From Stygiolobus caldivivus (lineage in GTDB: Archaea; Thermoproteota; Thermoprotei_A; Sulfolobales; Sulfolobaceae), in contig NZ_AP024597.1 in assembly GCF_019704315.1 (NCBI RefSeq), positions 1 through 64,000 on the forward strand: 64,000 nucleotides of DNA, read 5' to 3'. The notes under the pieces are model-generated. The model did no database searches. It had not been told where the DNA came from and saw only the letters and a program-made list of their open reading frames with translations. Both the position numbers and the translations under genes were made by a program. Within the stretch, counting starts at the first letter, position 1, and every line of letters begins with the position of its first letter. This document shows, piece after piece, positions 34,011 through 43,954 of the stretch.

Positions 34011-34858
34011 TTTATCGCCTCCACTTTACTTAATTCAAACAATGAATACCCAACCGAGGACCTAGCACCTAAACCTCTTATCACGACTAGCGGTAAAGTA
34101 TAGCAGATTGGTTTTCCTAAATCTTCTCTTTTGTAATAAATTAAGAAGCGAAAAGTCACTTTAGGGACAATTGTTAAATGTATAATAGGTGTTGGTTCTG
34201 CATCCATTTCGGACCTCTTCTTATTATAATGAGGTGTAATAACATCTGGTACAAACACGAAATTCTCTGCCTTCACCGGGTAAGCGTCTGTAAAGTTTGC
34301 ATTCCCCTCTCTTTCCTCATCACCGAAAATTTCCTCAGCCTCTTGCTCACTTAATTTATCTTCAATGTAACTCCTTACGATTCCTTTAATTTCAGAAGCC
34401 GGTATGTAAGGCAAATTCATGTAAGGATCGAAGGAAATTCCAGAGTCGAAAATCAACTTGCCCAATGACGTTGAAACCCCAATTAGAGCTTTTGTTCTAG
34501 TAGTTATTTCTACATCTACTACTGTGTATTTTAACGTCTTCAGTGTTTCTCTAAGGTTATCAAAGTACTCCTTTGCTTTTTTATCTTTTAATTTAAAGTT
34601 CTTTGAGACAAGTTCAGCTATCTCCTTCTTAAATAGGCTCTTCTTATCTTTAATGTCTTTACTTTTATTTTTGTCATCTAGGATTATAACGTTATATTTT
34701 AATAATGGATTATCAAGACTGTACGTCAGAGTATTTGAAAGAAATTCTTCAAAATTATTGTATATTATGCTAGTTAAACTTAACACCGAGAATAGATTAA
34801 TATCTCCTATGCGTGTCAACTTATTTAAGATATCGAATAGATTAGGATGAATTGTCAT
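34007..34858 (-). CDS. cmr6: Type III-B CRISPR RAMP protein Cmr6
   Basis: 283 residues. The RAMP core TTRTKALIGVSTSLGKLIFD, then the substrate-contact segment NLPYIPASEIKGIVRSYIED and the glycine-rich loop VVIRGLGARSSVGYSLFEL. Cmr6 caps the 3' end of the crRNA backbone with Cmr1. It overlaps cmr1 by 4 bases (ATGA) and cmr2 by 4 bases, so translation is coupled. Position in the order cmr7-4-5-1-6-2-3 is the same as in Sulfolobus operons. Confidence 0.9.
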   Translation of the reverse strand: MTIHPNLFDILNKLTRIGDINLFSVLSLTSIIYNNFEEFLSNTLTYSLDNPLLKYNVIILDDKNKSKDIKDKKSLFKKEIAELVSKNFKLKDKKAKEYFDNLRETLKTLKYTVVDVEITTRTKALIGVSTSLGKLIFDSGISFDPYMNLPYIPASEIKGIVRSYIEDKLSEQEAEEIFGDEEREGNANFTDAYPVKAENFVFVPDVITPHYNKKRSEMDAEPTPIIHLTIVPKVTFRFLIYYKREDLGKPICYTLPLVVIRGLGARSSVGYSLFELSKVEAIK

Positions 34859-36321
34859 GTTTTGCTCACACAGTCTGCTATAGTTTTAAGATCTTTACAT
34901 AATGTACTATAATCAATCTTAACAGGACTATTTGTAATGTATTCAATATACGACGGAACCAATAAGTATGTTAAAAGGAAAGCCCTTCTGTTATTCATTA
35001 ATATTTTAAATCTTAAAGCTGATGGTCTACGTTGCTTAGAGCCAAAAATATTATAATATTTAGTCATCCAAGAGGCTACGTCATAATTATTATATCCTAA
35101 CGTTTTTAAGTAATTATCAACATTTTGTGTAGATTTAAGAATTTTTTCCTCATTTTTTCTATTCCCACAAAATAGTATTAGAAACGCTAACGGATTCTGA
35201 ATAATTCGAATACATTTTCCTCCTTTTGTAACTGCTTCAACTATGGAATTAAGTATTTGAGCTATTTTATTCTTATTCGGATCAATCTCATTAGCAAATA
35301 TTGTACGTTCTAGAGTATTTGGAGCGAAATAGTAATATACTGCATTGGCATCGAGATTAGCTTCGATCAACCTATGCCTCTCATCGGAAAGATGAATATC
35401 ATACGTGGTTACACTACGAATTAAATCCATTAATTTTTCTTTAAGCTCTTTTCCATTTTCTACTTTCAAAATTTCCTTAACGTGGCTTTCCAGGTCACTA
35501 CATACCTCATCATAGCACTTAATGTCTACTATAGATAAACTACCAAACCCCCTACTAGTTTTCCTCCCAATCCCTCCTAACAGAATATAAATTAACAGAC
35601 TATATAACGTGAACTTAAGCTTAGCCTTAAAATTCTCTCGCTCGCGATTTTTATCTAGATAAATATTGAAAGCAAATTCTATTTCACACTTAATATTGAA
35701 ATATTCTAAGTAATCTGTAATTAAATCGCGTAGGATTTCCTCAAGTACATCCTTGCCAGAAATCTTAGTAGCATCTATTTTAGTACTGCTAAAACCTAAT
35801 AATTCAAACTTAAGTAAATTGTTTCTAAATACTAGATCCTTATTTTCGTCTATATTTATATTAGATTTAGAATAAGTAGGAATTTGAGTATTTCTAGCTT
35901 TAACAATTAGACTATCTTTATAGTCTAACGTTATTTTCCTCTTATAACCCTTTGAACGATCCCCCACCTTATCCAGTAAAAAATTCAGCACCTTATCCAG
36001 CTTTACTTCAGGAAGTTCAAACTGACTGCCTTCCTCAGTCATAACCTCTAACCTAACTGCAGACTTCCTATCCTCACTGCCAAAAACGTCTTCAAAAAGC
36101 CCATCTATAGAATCATAAGTATAAAGCTTGCCTCCCTTTGCGTAACTTGCAGTATTAAACAAGACCCTGTTCCACCACCTCCATAAACCCTTAATCTCGG
36201 TAGGCCTAACAAATTCCTCGTAGAACGTGTTTATACTATGCCTATTATATCCTCCCGTTAAGGGATAAAGGGCCTTCAGCCTAAGAGACATTAATAACTC
36301 TTCCGTTTTACCTCCCCTCAA
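34855..36321 (-). CDS. cmr1: Type III-B CRISPR RAMP protein Cmr1
   Basis: 488 residues. The hallmark RPTEIKGLWRWWNRVLF lies at 39-55 and a G-rich loop GGIGRKTSRGFGSLSI about residue 250. Cmr1 sits at the head of the complex near the 3' end of crRNA. The first possible start is TTG at 36321, inside the end of cmr5; the ATG at residue 11 (MSLRLKALYPLTGG) is the more natural start. A GGGGAGGT lies about 19 bases before that ATG. Confidence 0.92.
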   Translation of the reverse strand: MRGGKTEELLMSLRLKALYPLTGGYNRHSINTFYEEFVRPTEIKGLWRWWNRVLFNTASYAKGGKLYTYDSIDGLFEDVFGSEDRKSAVRLEVMTEEGSQFELPEVKLDKVLNFLLDKVGDRSKGYKRKITLDYKDSLIVKARNTQIPTYSKSNINIDENKDLVFRNNLLKFELLGFSSTKIDATKISGKDVLEEILRDLITDYLEYFNIKCEIEFAFNIYLDKNRERENFKAKLKFTLYSLLIYILLGGIGRKTSRGFGSLSIVDIKCYDEVCSDLESHVKEILKVENGKELKEKLMDLIRSVTTYDIHLSDERHRLIEANLDANAVYYYFAPNTLERTIFANEIDPNKNKIAQILNSIVEAVTKGGKCIRIIQNPLAFLILFCGNRKNEEKILKSTQNVDNYLKTLGYNNYDVASWMTKYYNIFGSKQRRPSALRFKILMNNRRAFLLTYLLVPSYIEYITNSPVKIDYSTLCKDLKTIADCVSKT

Positions 36322-36769
36322 TCATAGCCTCTGCTAATCTTTTTACCGCTAACAAATACCTTTTTATTCTAGCAGAAATTATAGGGGACAACTCATACAT
36401 CATGTTTATAACTTCTAACCTATTACATCTGAGCTTATCAATTAAGAATTTTCTATCCACTATATCTCTTTCGGATAAATAATATAGGATAATAAATAAG
36501 TAAGCCATATAGGATGCCTCATCACCCCTGCCTAGGTCAACGCTTGTGGGAGAAGATAACAACATAATTAACCTGTCCATTTTATCATTATCCTCAAGCC
36601 CAGCCTTAGAAACTATGTAAAAGAACGTGGGAATAAAACCGGAAGTGTAAATTTCCTCCACCATATCCCTCGCCCTGCTCCTGAACTTTCTCTTAGCCTC
36701 TTCGTTAGGCAACGAATTAATCGCTTTTTCGAAAGCCTTCAACGCTAACTCGTAATCCTCATAAGACAT
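36308..36769 (-). CDS. cmr5: Type III-B CRISPR small subunit Cmr5
   Basis: 153 residues, all helical (YELALKAFEKAINSLPNEEA, SDERDIVDRKFLIDKL). Cmr5 is the small helical subunit that stacks along the Cmr4 backbone. It overlaps cmr4 by 11 bases and cmr1 by 14 bases. Identification comes from size, helicity and operon position more than from a unique motif. Confidence 0.85.
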   Translation of the reverse strand: MSYEDYELALKAFEKAINSLPNEEAKRKFRSRARDMVEEIYTSGFIPTFFYIVSKAGLEDNDKMDRLIMLLSSPTSVDLGRGDEASYMAYLFIILYYLSERDIVDRKFLIDKLRCNRLEVINMMYELSPIISARIKRYLLAVKRLAEAMIEGR

Positions 36770-37616
36770 CCCTTGCCCACCTCAGTTCCGCTATCCCTTT
36801 CCCTATAGTCTCCTTACCTCCTAGAATGACGTATCTCAAATTCCTCAAAATACAGCTCATGAACACCGCACTCTCCTTACCCTCCTTACTTAAAAACACT
36901 GAAAAGAAAATACTCCTCATTGGTATGTACTCCTCAGACCACAAACCGCCAGTCTCTACAGTCTTAGTATTCCTATTTATCCTAATCCTCTTAACCCTAA
37001 TTAAAGACCTATTAATTACCTCCCTACCTTTAGAATCTTCTAACACCAATAATGGCACATTATCGTCAGTTATATAGGGGATGTCAACGTCAAAAGTCTC
37101 TAATTCAATGTAGAAGTCTTCATTTAAAATAGCGTATTTTAAATGACTTCCTAGCGCAATATTTACCCCTTCCTTAGAAAGTATATTATCGATTATATTT
37201 TGTAAACTAAAATAGGCATTAGATAATTGAGAGGATGATTCCAAATAAGACTTAACCTTCTTTAATAGTTCGTATGTAGTAACGTAGACCCATATATGAG
37301 GTCTAGCACTATTAATCTCTACAATTCTAGAAGGAATTGCGAAAAGTACTGCGTCTAAGAAAGTACCTAGCGATGCTCCTTCGGGATTTTCATCCTCACC
37401 CAGTACTTTATAAATTACGTCTCTCTTATTCGGAAACTCTTTAAAGAGAAAGGACTTTATCGCCCCTTTCAGGCTTGAAGCATAAATAGTTGGGTAACCT
37501 AACTCATCCCTCTGAAAGGGTAGGTCTATTTCCTCCTCTACTGATAAACCTGACCCAACATGTAAGTTGGTGACAGCGTGAATAAAAAATGGTTCAAAAA
37601 AATTGTAGTAAACCAT
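36759..37616 (-). CDS. cmr4: Type III-B CRISPR backbone RAMP and target RNase Cmr4
   Basis: 285 residues. The N-terminus NLHVGSGLSVEEEIDLPFQR, DELGYPTIYASSLKGAIKS is diagnostic for Cmr4 (Cas7 group). Asp31 corresponds to the acidic residue that cuts bound target RNA in known Cmr4 proteins. A G-rich loop ILGGKETIGKGIAELRW lies near the C-terminus. The start is ATG at 37616 with GAGG just upstream, 10 bases after the cmr7 stop. Confidence 0.95.
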   Translation of the reverse strand: MVYYNFFEPFFIHAVTNLHVGSGLSVEEEIDLPFQRDELGYPTIYASSLKGAIKSFLFKEFPNKRDVIYKVLGEDENPEGASLGTFLDAVLFAIPSRIVEINSARPHIWVYVTTYELLKKVKSYLESSSQLSNAYFSLQNIIDNILSKEGVNIALGSHLKYAILNEDFYIELETFDVDIPYITDDNVPLLVLEDSKGREVINRSLIRVKRIRINRNTKTVETGGLWSEEYIPMRSIFFSVFLSKEGKESAVFMSCILRNLRYVILGGKETIGKGIAELRWARDVL

Positions 37617-37626
37617 AAGGATTTCC

Positions 37627-38226
37627 TCAAGATCCTATGCTATAATAGTTAATCATATCGTTAAGCTTTATTTTCAAATCATTAATTGCATCGGCATCAG
37701 TAATGCCATAGAGATATTTTATTCCTTGGATTTTATGTTCGTCAATATTTAAGGAATTATATTTGGTTTTGGACACTTTTTTATTTTCCGCTATTATTAG
37801 TTTAATTGTTGCTTGTTCTTTCAAATCAACTTTAGATTTCCTTATAAAATACAGTTTATTCATTACTTCATCTTTAGAGAAAGTTATAGACATAGCTTTT
37901 TTGTCTATCTCCTCTTGTAATTTACCGGCTATGAGAATCCCTTTGACATAATCACAAGGATCTAATGTAGGAACTAATTCTAAACTATTTTCATCTATTG
38001 CGTATCCAGTAAGAACTAAAATGTTATGAATCTCTACATATTTCTTACCATTTTTATCGTTTTCCTTTATCCCAGATATGTGATCATTCCCTGTTAATTC
38101 AATTTTAATTTCTTTTCCTGTTGAACTATGATTCACAGAAAAATTTTTCTTATTATTTTCTTTATTTGATAGGTTGTAATTTACATTATTCACTAAAGGA
38201 ACAAACACGTAATAGATTTCTGTCAT
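37627..38226 (-). CDS. cmr7: Sulfolobales-specific Cmr subunit Cmr7
   Basis: 199 residues, first gene of the operon. Sequence motifs are weak (YYVFVPLVNNVNYNL at the start, VPTLDPCDYVKGILIAGKLQ in the middle), but length and position match Cmr7, the dimeric extra subunit coating Sulfolobus Cmr complexes, which precedes cmr4 there too. The promoter TATA (38251-38260) lies about 29 bases upstream of the ATG. Assignment is mainly by context. Confidence 0.8.
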   Translation of the reverse strand: MTEIYYVFVPLVNNVNYNLSNKENNKKNFSVNHSSTGKEIKIELTGNDHISGIKENDKNGKKYVEIHNILVLTGYAIDENSLELVPTLDPCDYVKGILIAGKLQEEIDKKAMSITFSKDEVMNKLYFIRKSKVDLKEQATIKLIIAENKKVSKTKYNSLNIDEHKIQGIKYLYGITDADAINDLKIKLNDMINYYSIGS

Positions 38227-38250
38227 ATTTAATATACCTTCATAATTCTA

Positions 38251-38260
38251 CTATATAAAA
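38251..38260 (-). promoter_or_regulatory. TATA box of the cmr operon
   Basis: The minus strand reads AATTTTTATATAGTAG with its TATA centred about 29 bases before the cmr7 ATG. It is the only clear promoter for the seven overlapping or closely spaced cmr genes. Confidence 0.55.
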
Positions 38261-38989
38261 ATTAAAGTAATGTGGTATACTGCAGTCATTAATGTATAAT
38301 TAATGAACAACTATTTCCTAATGAGAATATAAAACGGATTCATGTATTATTCCATATTAAAAATCTTATAAATAACTCGATAATGCACTTTTCTATTTTC
38401 ATCTAATCTCATGTTTAATCTAACTAGCTTAGTCACGGTTTTTAATGTTTATAACCAGAAATTAATTTTATCTTCTTTTTAGTATTATTTTAAGACAATT
38501 ATTGATCTTTCTTTGTAGTATTATTTGAAGTGAACTTATATAATATTTTATTTAATATTTAGTATACATTTTTCCACGAAGTTATTTAAGCTTAATTTAC
38601 ATTTATTTCCGGCAATATTATTGGGCGCTACTGCAATTTCAAGAGTGTTTTGTCTATTTCGTCAAGAGACCGTCACGAGTGCAAATAATTGAATAAATAT
38701 ATGTTTAGGTATACAAGGTAATTATTCAAAATATGACGTAAACTCTCGAGAAATTTTGAATTTTTACTCCAAGTTTGCGTAATAGTTAAGGGGGATCGGA
38801 AGACTGTAGTATTATGAGACGCTGGGAGAAATATGACCCGCAGATCCCCTATAATAAGGTATCATCAAGGCATAAAACTCTTTTGAAAACATGTTAACCA
38901 CGTCAAAAGTATTATCATCAATAGCAGACTTTTACATACTTAGGGTACTAATTGTAATGGTAGTATATCAATGCTCATGTGTAGGGGTG
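38261..38989. other. AT-rich intergenic region upstream of the cmr operon
   Basis: About 730 bases, very AT-rich, with no gene and no CRISPR repeat spacing that I can see. It probably holds only the operon promoter. Confidence 0.4.
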
Positions 38990-39641
38990 TTAAAGGATAT
39001 TATTATGCTGATGTGGTAGCGAGATGGTTCCTAGGAGGAGTAATGTCTTGTAATATATTTCACTTAACTGCCTCTCTTCCTCTTTGAACACCTTGCCTAT
39101 TAGCCCCTTTGAGACTAAGGTAAGCCCTTTTACCTCCCTAACAAAGTCGTTATAACTGTCTACAAAAGGGATTATCCAAGGGTCTCTGTAGAGCACCGAA
39201 AGGAGGGGGTCTCTCAGCTGTGAAAGCACGTCCTCATAAGATATTATCCATTGGCAGAAATAACCCGAGGAGCGGGCTATTCCTATCAAATACCTTATTG
39301 ACTATCCCGTAACTGGAAGCCACGAGGACTAGGACCCCTTCCCTTTTCCAATTGCTTATCATACTCCAGAATACCTCGGGTAACCTCTGGAATTCATCTA
39401 TTACTGCAGTACCTCCCTTGGATAGCGTTGATTTTACCTCCTTTATGACGTCGTCTATTTTCATTATATTATCGTTAAGGTCTATTGCGTTGTTTGAGTC
39501 CGCTATTAGTGCGTAAAAGTCCATTTTTAGGTTGTTTTTTATGAGCGTAGTCTTTCCGGTCTTTCTCCTCCCGTAAATTAAAGTCCAACTGTTAATGCCC
39601 CTTATCTTTTCTTCTTCTCGTCTTCTAAAATATAATCTCAT
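38990..39641 (-). pseudogene. Archaeal AAA ATPase, frameshifted
   Basis: The N-terminal part (39234-39641, 135 residues) has Walker A LIYGRRKTGKTTLIKN and Walker B GGTAVIDEFQRLPE, followed by VLVASSYGIVNKVF. The C-terminal part (38990-39289) continues in another frame with GIARSSGYFCQWIISYEDVL, RDPWIIPF. A one-frame shift near 39260 separates them, and the protein is short (about 215 residues when joined), so it looks truncated. It resembles the PF01637-type archaeal ATPase with its IDEFQRL motif. Confidence 0.75.
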
Positions 39642-39644
39642 AGG

Positions 39645-39664
39645 ACTAGTCTCATCAGACTAGT
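39645..39664 (-). promoter_or_regulatory. Palindromic operator at the start of the broken ATPase
   Basis: ACTAGTCT-CATC-AGACTAGT is a perfect 8-base inverted repeat with a 4-base centre. It begins 4 bases before the ATG (39639-39641) and ends at the TATA element (TTATAAAC, about 39663-39670). Its place between TATA and start is that of a repressor site. Confidence 0.65.
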
Positions 39665-39670
39665 TTATAA

Positions 39671-40583
39671 GGTTTAAGAACTCAGTTTCTTTGCGGATAG
39701 CCCATTTCGCTGGACCAGATAAAATTACATTTAATTACCAAACTTAACAAAAAAACTGTCCTAGTATCTAAGCAAGTATCGGTTTTTCCCCTTTTTCATG
39801 AATTTATACCTTAGCCCTCAGCCGATCGGGCACATCTCGGAAGTTTTCGATGTAATTTCTCCAAGAAGGGTTTCGTAAATATTAAATGCCCTGTCATAAA
39901 AATCAAGTTAGATGACGTGAGTAAAGCATGTTATTGCTAAAGGAAAACATCGCTTCACCCTTCCCCGATAAGGCTAACCCGCTCCTCTTGGTAAATCCCC
40001 AATAGTGCGGAGTTAAATCCAAATAGGGGATAAATTGTCAAGCCGATGATTAATTCCCTGTTTCCCCCCAGACGTTATTCGAGGTGACAAAAATAATGAG
40101 TAAGAAAAATAAGAACCGGAATTAGGTATTGTTACAGTGACGAGATGTAATATTTTAAAATTTCTCTCGCTTACAATATATTTCAAGGATTTACATTTTC
40201 GTAAATAATTATTTTTATATTCAAATACAAGTCTATCCAATTATTTACGTTTCGGACGTTATAACTAAAATAAATTTTATGTTAAGTTTTTTCCTCCACT
40301 CACCTCGTATCTAAAACTACGGCTAGTGCCCTAAATATACTCGCTCTTATGTTTTGTTCGGTCTTTAAGCCCGACTTCCAGCTTGGAGGGAGGTTAGGGT
40401 AACAGCCGGGCTTTGAGCCCAAGAGGAGAAACGCCCTTATCCGGTCAAATATACACGACTTATGTCTTATATAAGCGGCGTTAACGTGTAACGCTTGTAT
40501 TAATGATTACAAGCAATTAATTCAGTGTGTTATATCGCTGTGCTAAGGGCCTAAATCCTCAAAGAAAATAAAGATAATGCGCT
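39671..40583. other. Intergenic region
   Basis: About 910 bases. I see no gene or repeat family A, B or C member. The minus-strand frame 40013-40240 is not convincing. Confidence 0.35.
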
Positions 40584-41180
40584 TTATGAGTATAACGCTT
40601 GTATGTCTACAATTTGTCCGTCAGATAGGTATAGTTGAATTGTGTAGGAGGTATTTAGGATTAGTCCTTGGTTCGCTATAAATGTTGCTTTTATGTTATT
40701 ATAACCAACATTTAGTTGGTTAGGAGCTATATCAGTAGTCGTGTAGCTTGTTCCTGAAATACTTGCCTTTATAATTTGAGCTTTATACGGGGAATAGACG
40801 GTGAATTCTGCAATACCGTTACTATAAATCCTTCCATAACCATATTGATAGGGAACGGATTGTCGAGGTGCAGAAACTTGCTGGGGCTGAGGAGGAGGTT
40901 GTAAAGTCTGTTGGGGCTGATAATAATGCTGAGGAGGTTTGCCCAATGAAAGCTTTGGTAAAACCCGACCTACGCCTACATAAATGAGTACTGAAGATAT
41001 AAGCGGAGAAACAGAGAATAAAAGTACGCCTAAACCGGCTAGGAGTATATCTCCAAAGATTTTTAAGTATACTTAAAATTGTCCTAACCTCGTTGAATCA
41101 CTTATATCTCCTTTTATGTTGTAATACGTTTTGAGTGTCGCCAGCACAGTAATAATACCTGCTATGATAAATATATTGTA
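40584..41180 (-). pseudogene. DUF973-type membrane protein, broken by TAA
   Basis: The C-terminal 120 residues are open from a TTG at 40946: a Pro/Gln-rich linker then IYSNGIAEFTVYSPYKAQII and YTIQLYLSDGQIVD, matching the C-terminus of the DUF973 protein at 54295-55188. The same frame continues upstream as membrane segments (FGDILLAGLGVLLFSVSPLI, NIFIIAGIITVLATLK) and is cut by an in-frame TAA at 41073-41075. Function of DUF973 is unknown. Confidence 0.65.
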
Positions 41181-42179
41181 ATCTCGGCTACCTTTACCCG
41201 GGCTGCAAAAAAGCGAGTATTGAAGCGTAAAAAGATGACAAAAAATAAGGCTGAACCGGATCTATTTCCCCTCCTTTTCAATATATCAAAGATCATCAGA
41301 TATAATCTACGAAAACTTGTTGGAGGTACATAGAAGTAAATGGATTACATGGAGCGAGGAGTTTAGATTCACTATTGCAAGAGTTGCAACGAGTGTAGTG
41401 ATAGTGCCGTTATTAAGCTACAGATTCTGAGATTAACCTTCTTTCTGATAAGACCGGTGCACGGAATGCTCCACCACGTCTGTGCACACGTTAACAGCCC
41501 CCCTTAGTAAGCCCATCTCTCGGTGACTTGCTGCGGTTAACAAGTAAGACTCGTTACAGTTTTTAACCGAAAGTAAACGTTATAGTCATTACTAACCTAC
41601 AGTCTTCTGACGAGCGGACCTCACGTAAAGTGCCCTCACCCCATCGCTCGCAGAGTAATTAGGTAAAAGCCCAGGGGCTCATTTACACGTGACTTGTAAA
41701 ATGCCCTTGAGTTTCTGTACAAGTAAGTCCATGACCTGCAACTGTTGCGACTTAACCTTGACCGAGCCTTAGCCAGCAGCCTTCTCCTGCCTATCATAAC
41801 GCTTTACCTAAGTGAAAACGGTACCCAAAGGCACGTTAAGTACCTCAGAATTACCATCATCCGGTTAGCATCGCCTTTAAAGCCTACTCCCTCCACTCCT
41901 TAGAGCAGTGACAAATCGCGTTTACAAGAAAGTACTTGCCGCAGTCCCTATACGGAAACTTCTGCATACCCTATGACACTACGTCATGGTTACAATGACG
42001 CTGACGTGTTACATCGTCCTGGTTACCGTCCCTACTAATAAGCAGAACTCCTTATACAAACATAAATGGCTTAGCAACGACACCATCACCGCACTCAAAA
42101 GGTCACTGCACGCCCTCGACCCCTAACGTAAAATCTAACTGACCGAAAACTTTTAGTTATTACTGAACCTAAATTAGCC
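41181..42179. other. Intergenic region with possible decayed transposase on the minus strand
   Basis: About 1 kb. Minus-strand translation of about 41850-42000 contains fragments such as YRDCGKYFLV and ANRMMVILRYL that look like a decayed InsA-type zinc-ribbon/HTH of an IS1-like element, in several frames. This is weak evidence. Nothing else is recognised. Confidence 0.3.
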
Positions 42180-43169
42180 GTGATGGACGTTACAGTAGGT
42201 CTACCGACGTACAAAAATAACGGCACCACTATCGGTCTACTGCTAAATGCACTAACAGTGCAGACTTATAAGAAGTTCTCAGTGTTAATAGTCTATAAAC
42301 CTTCGGAAGGGGACAAGACCGAAGAGGTAGTGAGGAAATACTCAGGACAGCTAGATATAGAAATAGTCCACCAGACGGAGGGGTACTTCGATGAGGCTTT
42401 AAACTTACTCTACTCAAGAGCTAACGGGGATATTTTAATAACTACCGATGACGACGCAGTCCCGTCCCCAAGCTGGGTAGAGGACCACGTAAGGTTGCAT
42501 GAAAAATACCCTGAAGTAGGTCTCCTCGGCCCAATAATGAGTTCACAGAGCCCGGCCAGCTTCTTTAAAAGGCTCTATAACAAGTTTATGGAACCGCCCT
42601 TAGAGCCCTCCTTTTATGAGTACTCTACCTATTACGCTAAGACCGGGATCCTTGTAGGAAACCCGAATATAGGTAAAGTCAGTACACCTTATGTAAAGTC
42701 GTTTAGCTTTATGGGGGTTAACATGAGCGTCAAGAGAGAAGTCTATAAGGACTTCAGGCTATTGCCTATGACACTTAGAGGAATAGGTAACGAACCTTTC
42801 CTAGCCTTGCACACCTTTAGGAAGGGTTATGTAAGCGCTAATTTCCACAGCTGTTGTAATATAACGCACGAAGAGAGGGATTCATTAAGCCGCCCCAAGT
42901 CAGTCAGCGGGATAAAAGAGAGGTATGCTGAGCTTATGCTTTCTGTGTATTATTTAAGTAAATTCTATAAATTAGACCTGACAAGGCTGTCCCTGGACGT
43001 TAAGACGAAACTAGCGGTGTGGAATTTGAGGAAGAAGAGCGAGCAGGAAAGAGCCATGATAGAAGGGCTAAGGGCGGGTTTAAGGATAGCACTAGAGGCA
43101 ATTAAGGAAGGGAAAGACGAGAAGTGGATAAGGAGTAAGTTAACAGAACTTAACTACCAACGTCCTTAA
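42180..43169 (+). CDS. GT2-family glycosyltransferase
   Basis: 329 residues. N-terminal GT-A fold MDVTVGLPTYKNNGTTIGLL, then the DxD-type motif ILITTDDDAVPSPSWVEDHV and SFMGVNMSVKREVYKDF. It would transfer a sugar from a nucleotide-sugar at the cytoplasmic face, as part of glycan or S-layer glycoprotein assembly. It has no membrane helix. Two adjacent starts, GTG 42180 and ATG 42183; ATG is more likely. Stands alone in the left part of the glycan region. Confidence 0.9.
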   Translation: MMDVTVGLPTYKNNGTTIGLLLNALTVQTYKKFSVLIVYKPSEGDKTEEVVRKYSGQLDIEIVHQTEGYFDEALNLLYSRANGDILITTDDDAVPSPSWVEDHVRLHEKYPEVGLLGPIMSSQSPASFFKRLYNKFMEPPLEPSFYEYSTYYAKTGILVGNPNIGKVSTPYVKSFSFMGVNMSVKREVYKDFRLLPMTLRGIGNEPFLALHTFRKGYVSANFHSCCNITHEERDSLSRPKSVSGIKERYAELMLSVYYLSKFYKLDLTRLSLDVKTKLAVWNLRKKSEQERAMIEGLRAGLRIALEAIKEGKDEKWIRSKLTELNYQRP

Positions 43170-43954
43170 CTCATTTTGTACTAAGTCAGTGTATAAACGA
43201 CTATTCTTCTATAGTTAAAACGTTAATTATATAATAATAATAAAAAATAGAAATAAACTATCTAAAATCGGTTACAATCTCGGTTAACAGTAACTATATA
43301 GCATAACCTAAGTTATTATTACAGTGAATAAAAAATCGGGTTAACGAAGGCTTAAAATTTGTAACTAGAACTCCACAGCTGTATAGGATCAGAGGTTAGA
43401 GTTAAGTTAGTGAAATACTATGAGGGTTTAAAAATAAATTATAGTATTTTTCCCCGTTATAGCGATGTAATTAATCTAAATTAGTAACTGTTAAATATAC
43501 GACTAAGCTCTAGAAGTTAACGGAGACAATTAGGACAAGCCTTAACATTCTATATCTTAGTCCGGTAATGGAGAAATTAATTCTGGGATTTACCGTAACG
43601 TTATCCGTTTCTCGCTAGGATTTTAAGTGAAAAGAATGAAGCTGTGAAGGTCATACCACGACTTGACGTGGTCATCTTAAGTCGTTAAAGCCCCCTAATT
43701 ATAATTACACCGCTATGTAGCGACTCAACTGAAAGCTTATTATAACTTTTAATGACCTTTTTCTCGATTGTAGGCTGAACTTTTTAACTATAATAAATAC
43801 CCTTGTTATAGTTTTATAATCTTTTACAATCTACGTGTATATTATTAATTTACTTATAAATAAAATTATTTTTATTAAATTAATAGAAAGTTATATTATC
43901 TAAGGATATAATAAATAAAAATTATTTAACTTTATTAATATACAATTTTACACT
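43170..43954. other. AT-rich intergenic region
   Basis: About 785 bases between two convergent glycosyltransferase genes. Very AT-rich. I see no gene or recognisable element. Confidence 0.4.

Noticed and set aside
38230-39000. Looked for a CRISPR array or leader next to the cmr operon
   Set aside because: No repeats of 24-25 bases at regular spacing, here or elsewhere in the window.
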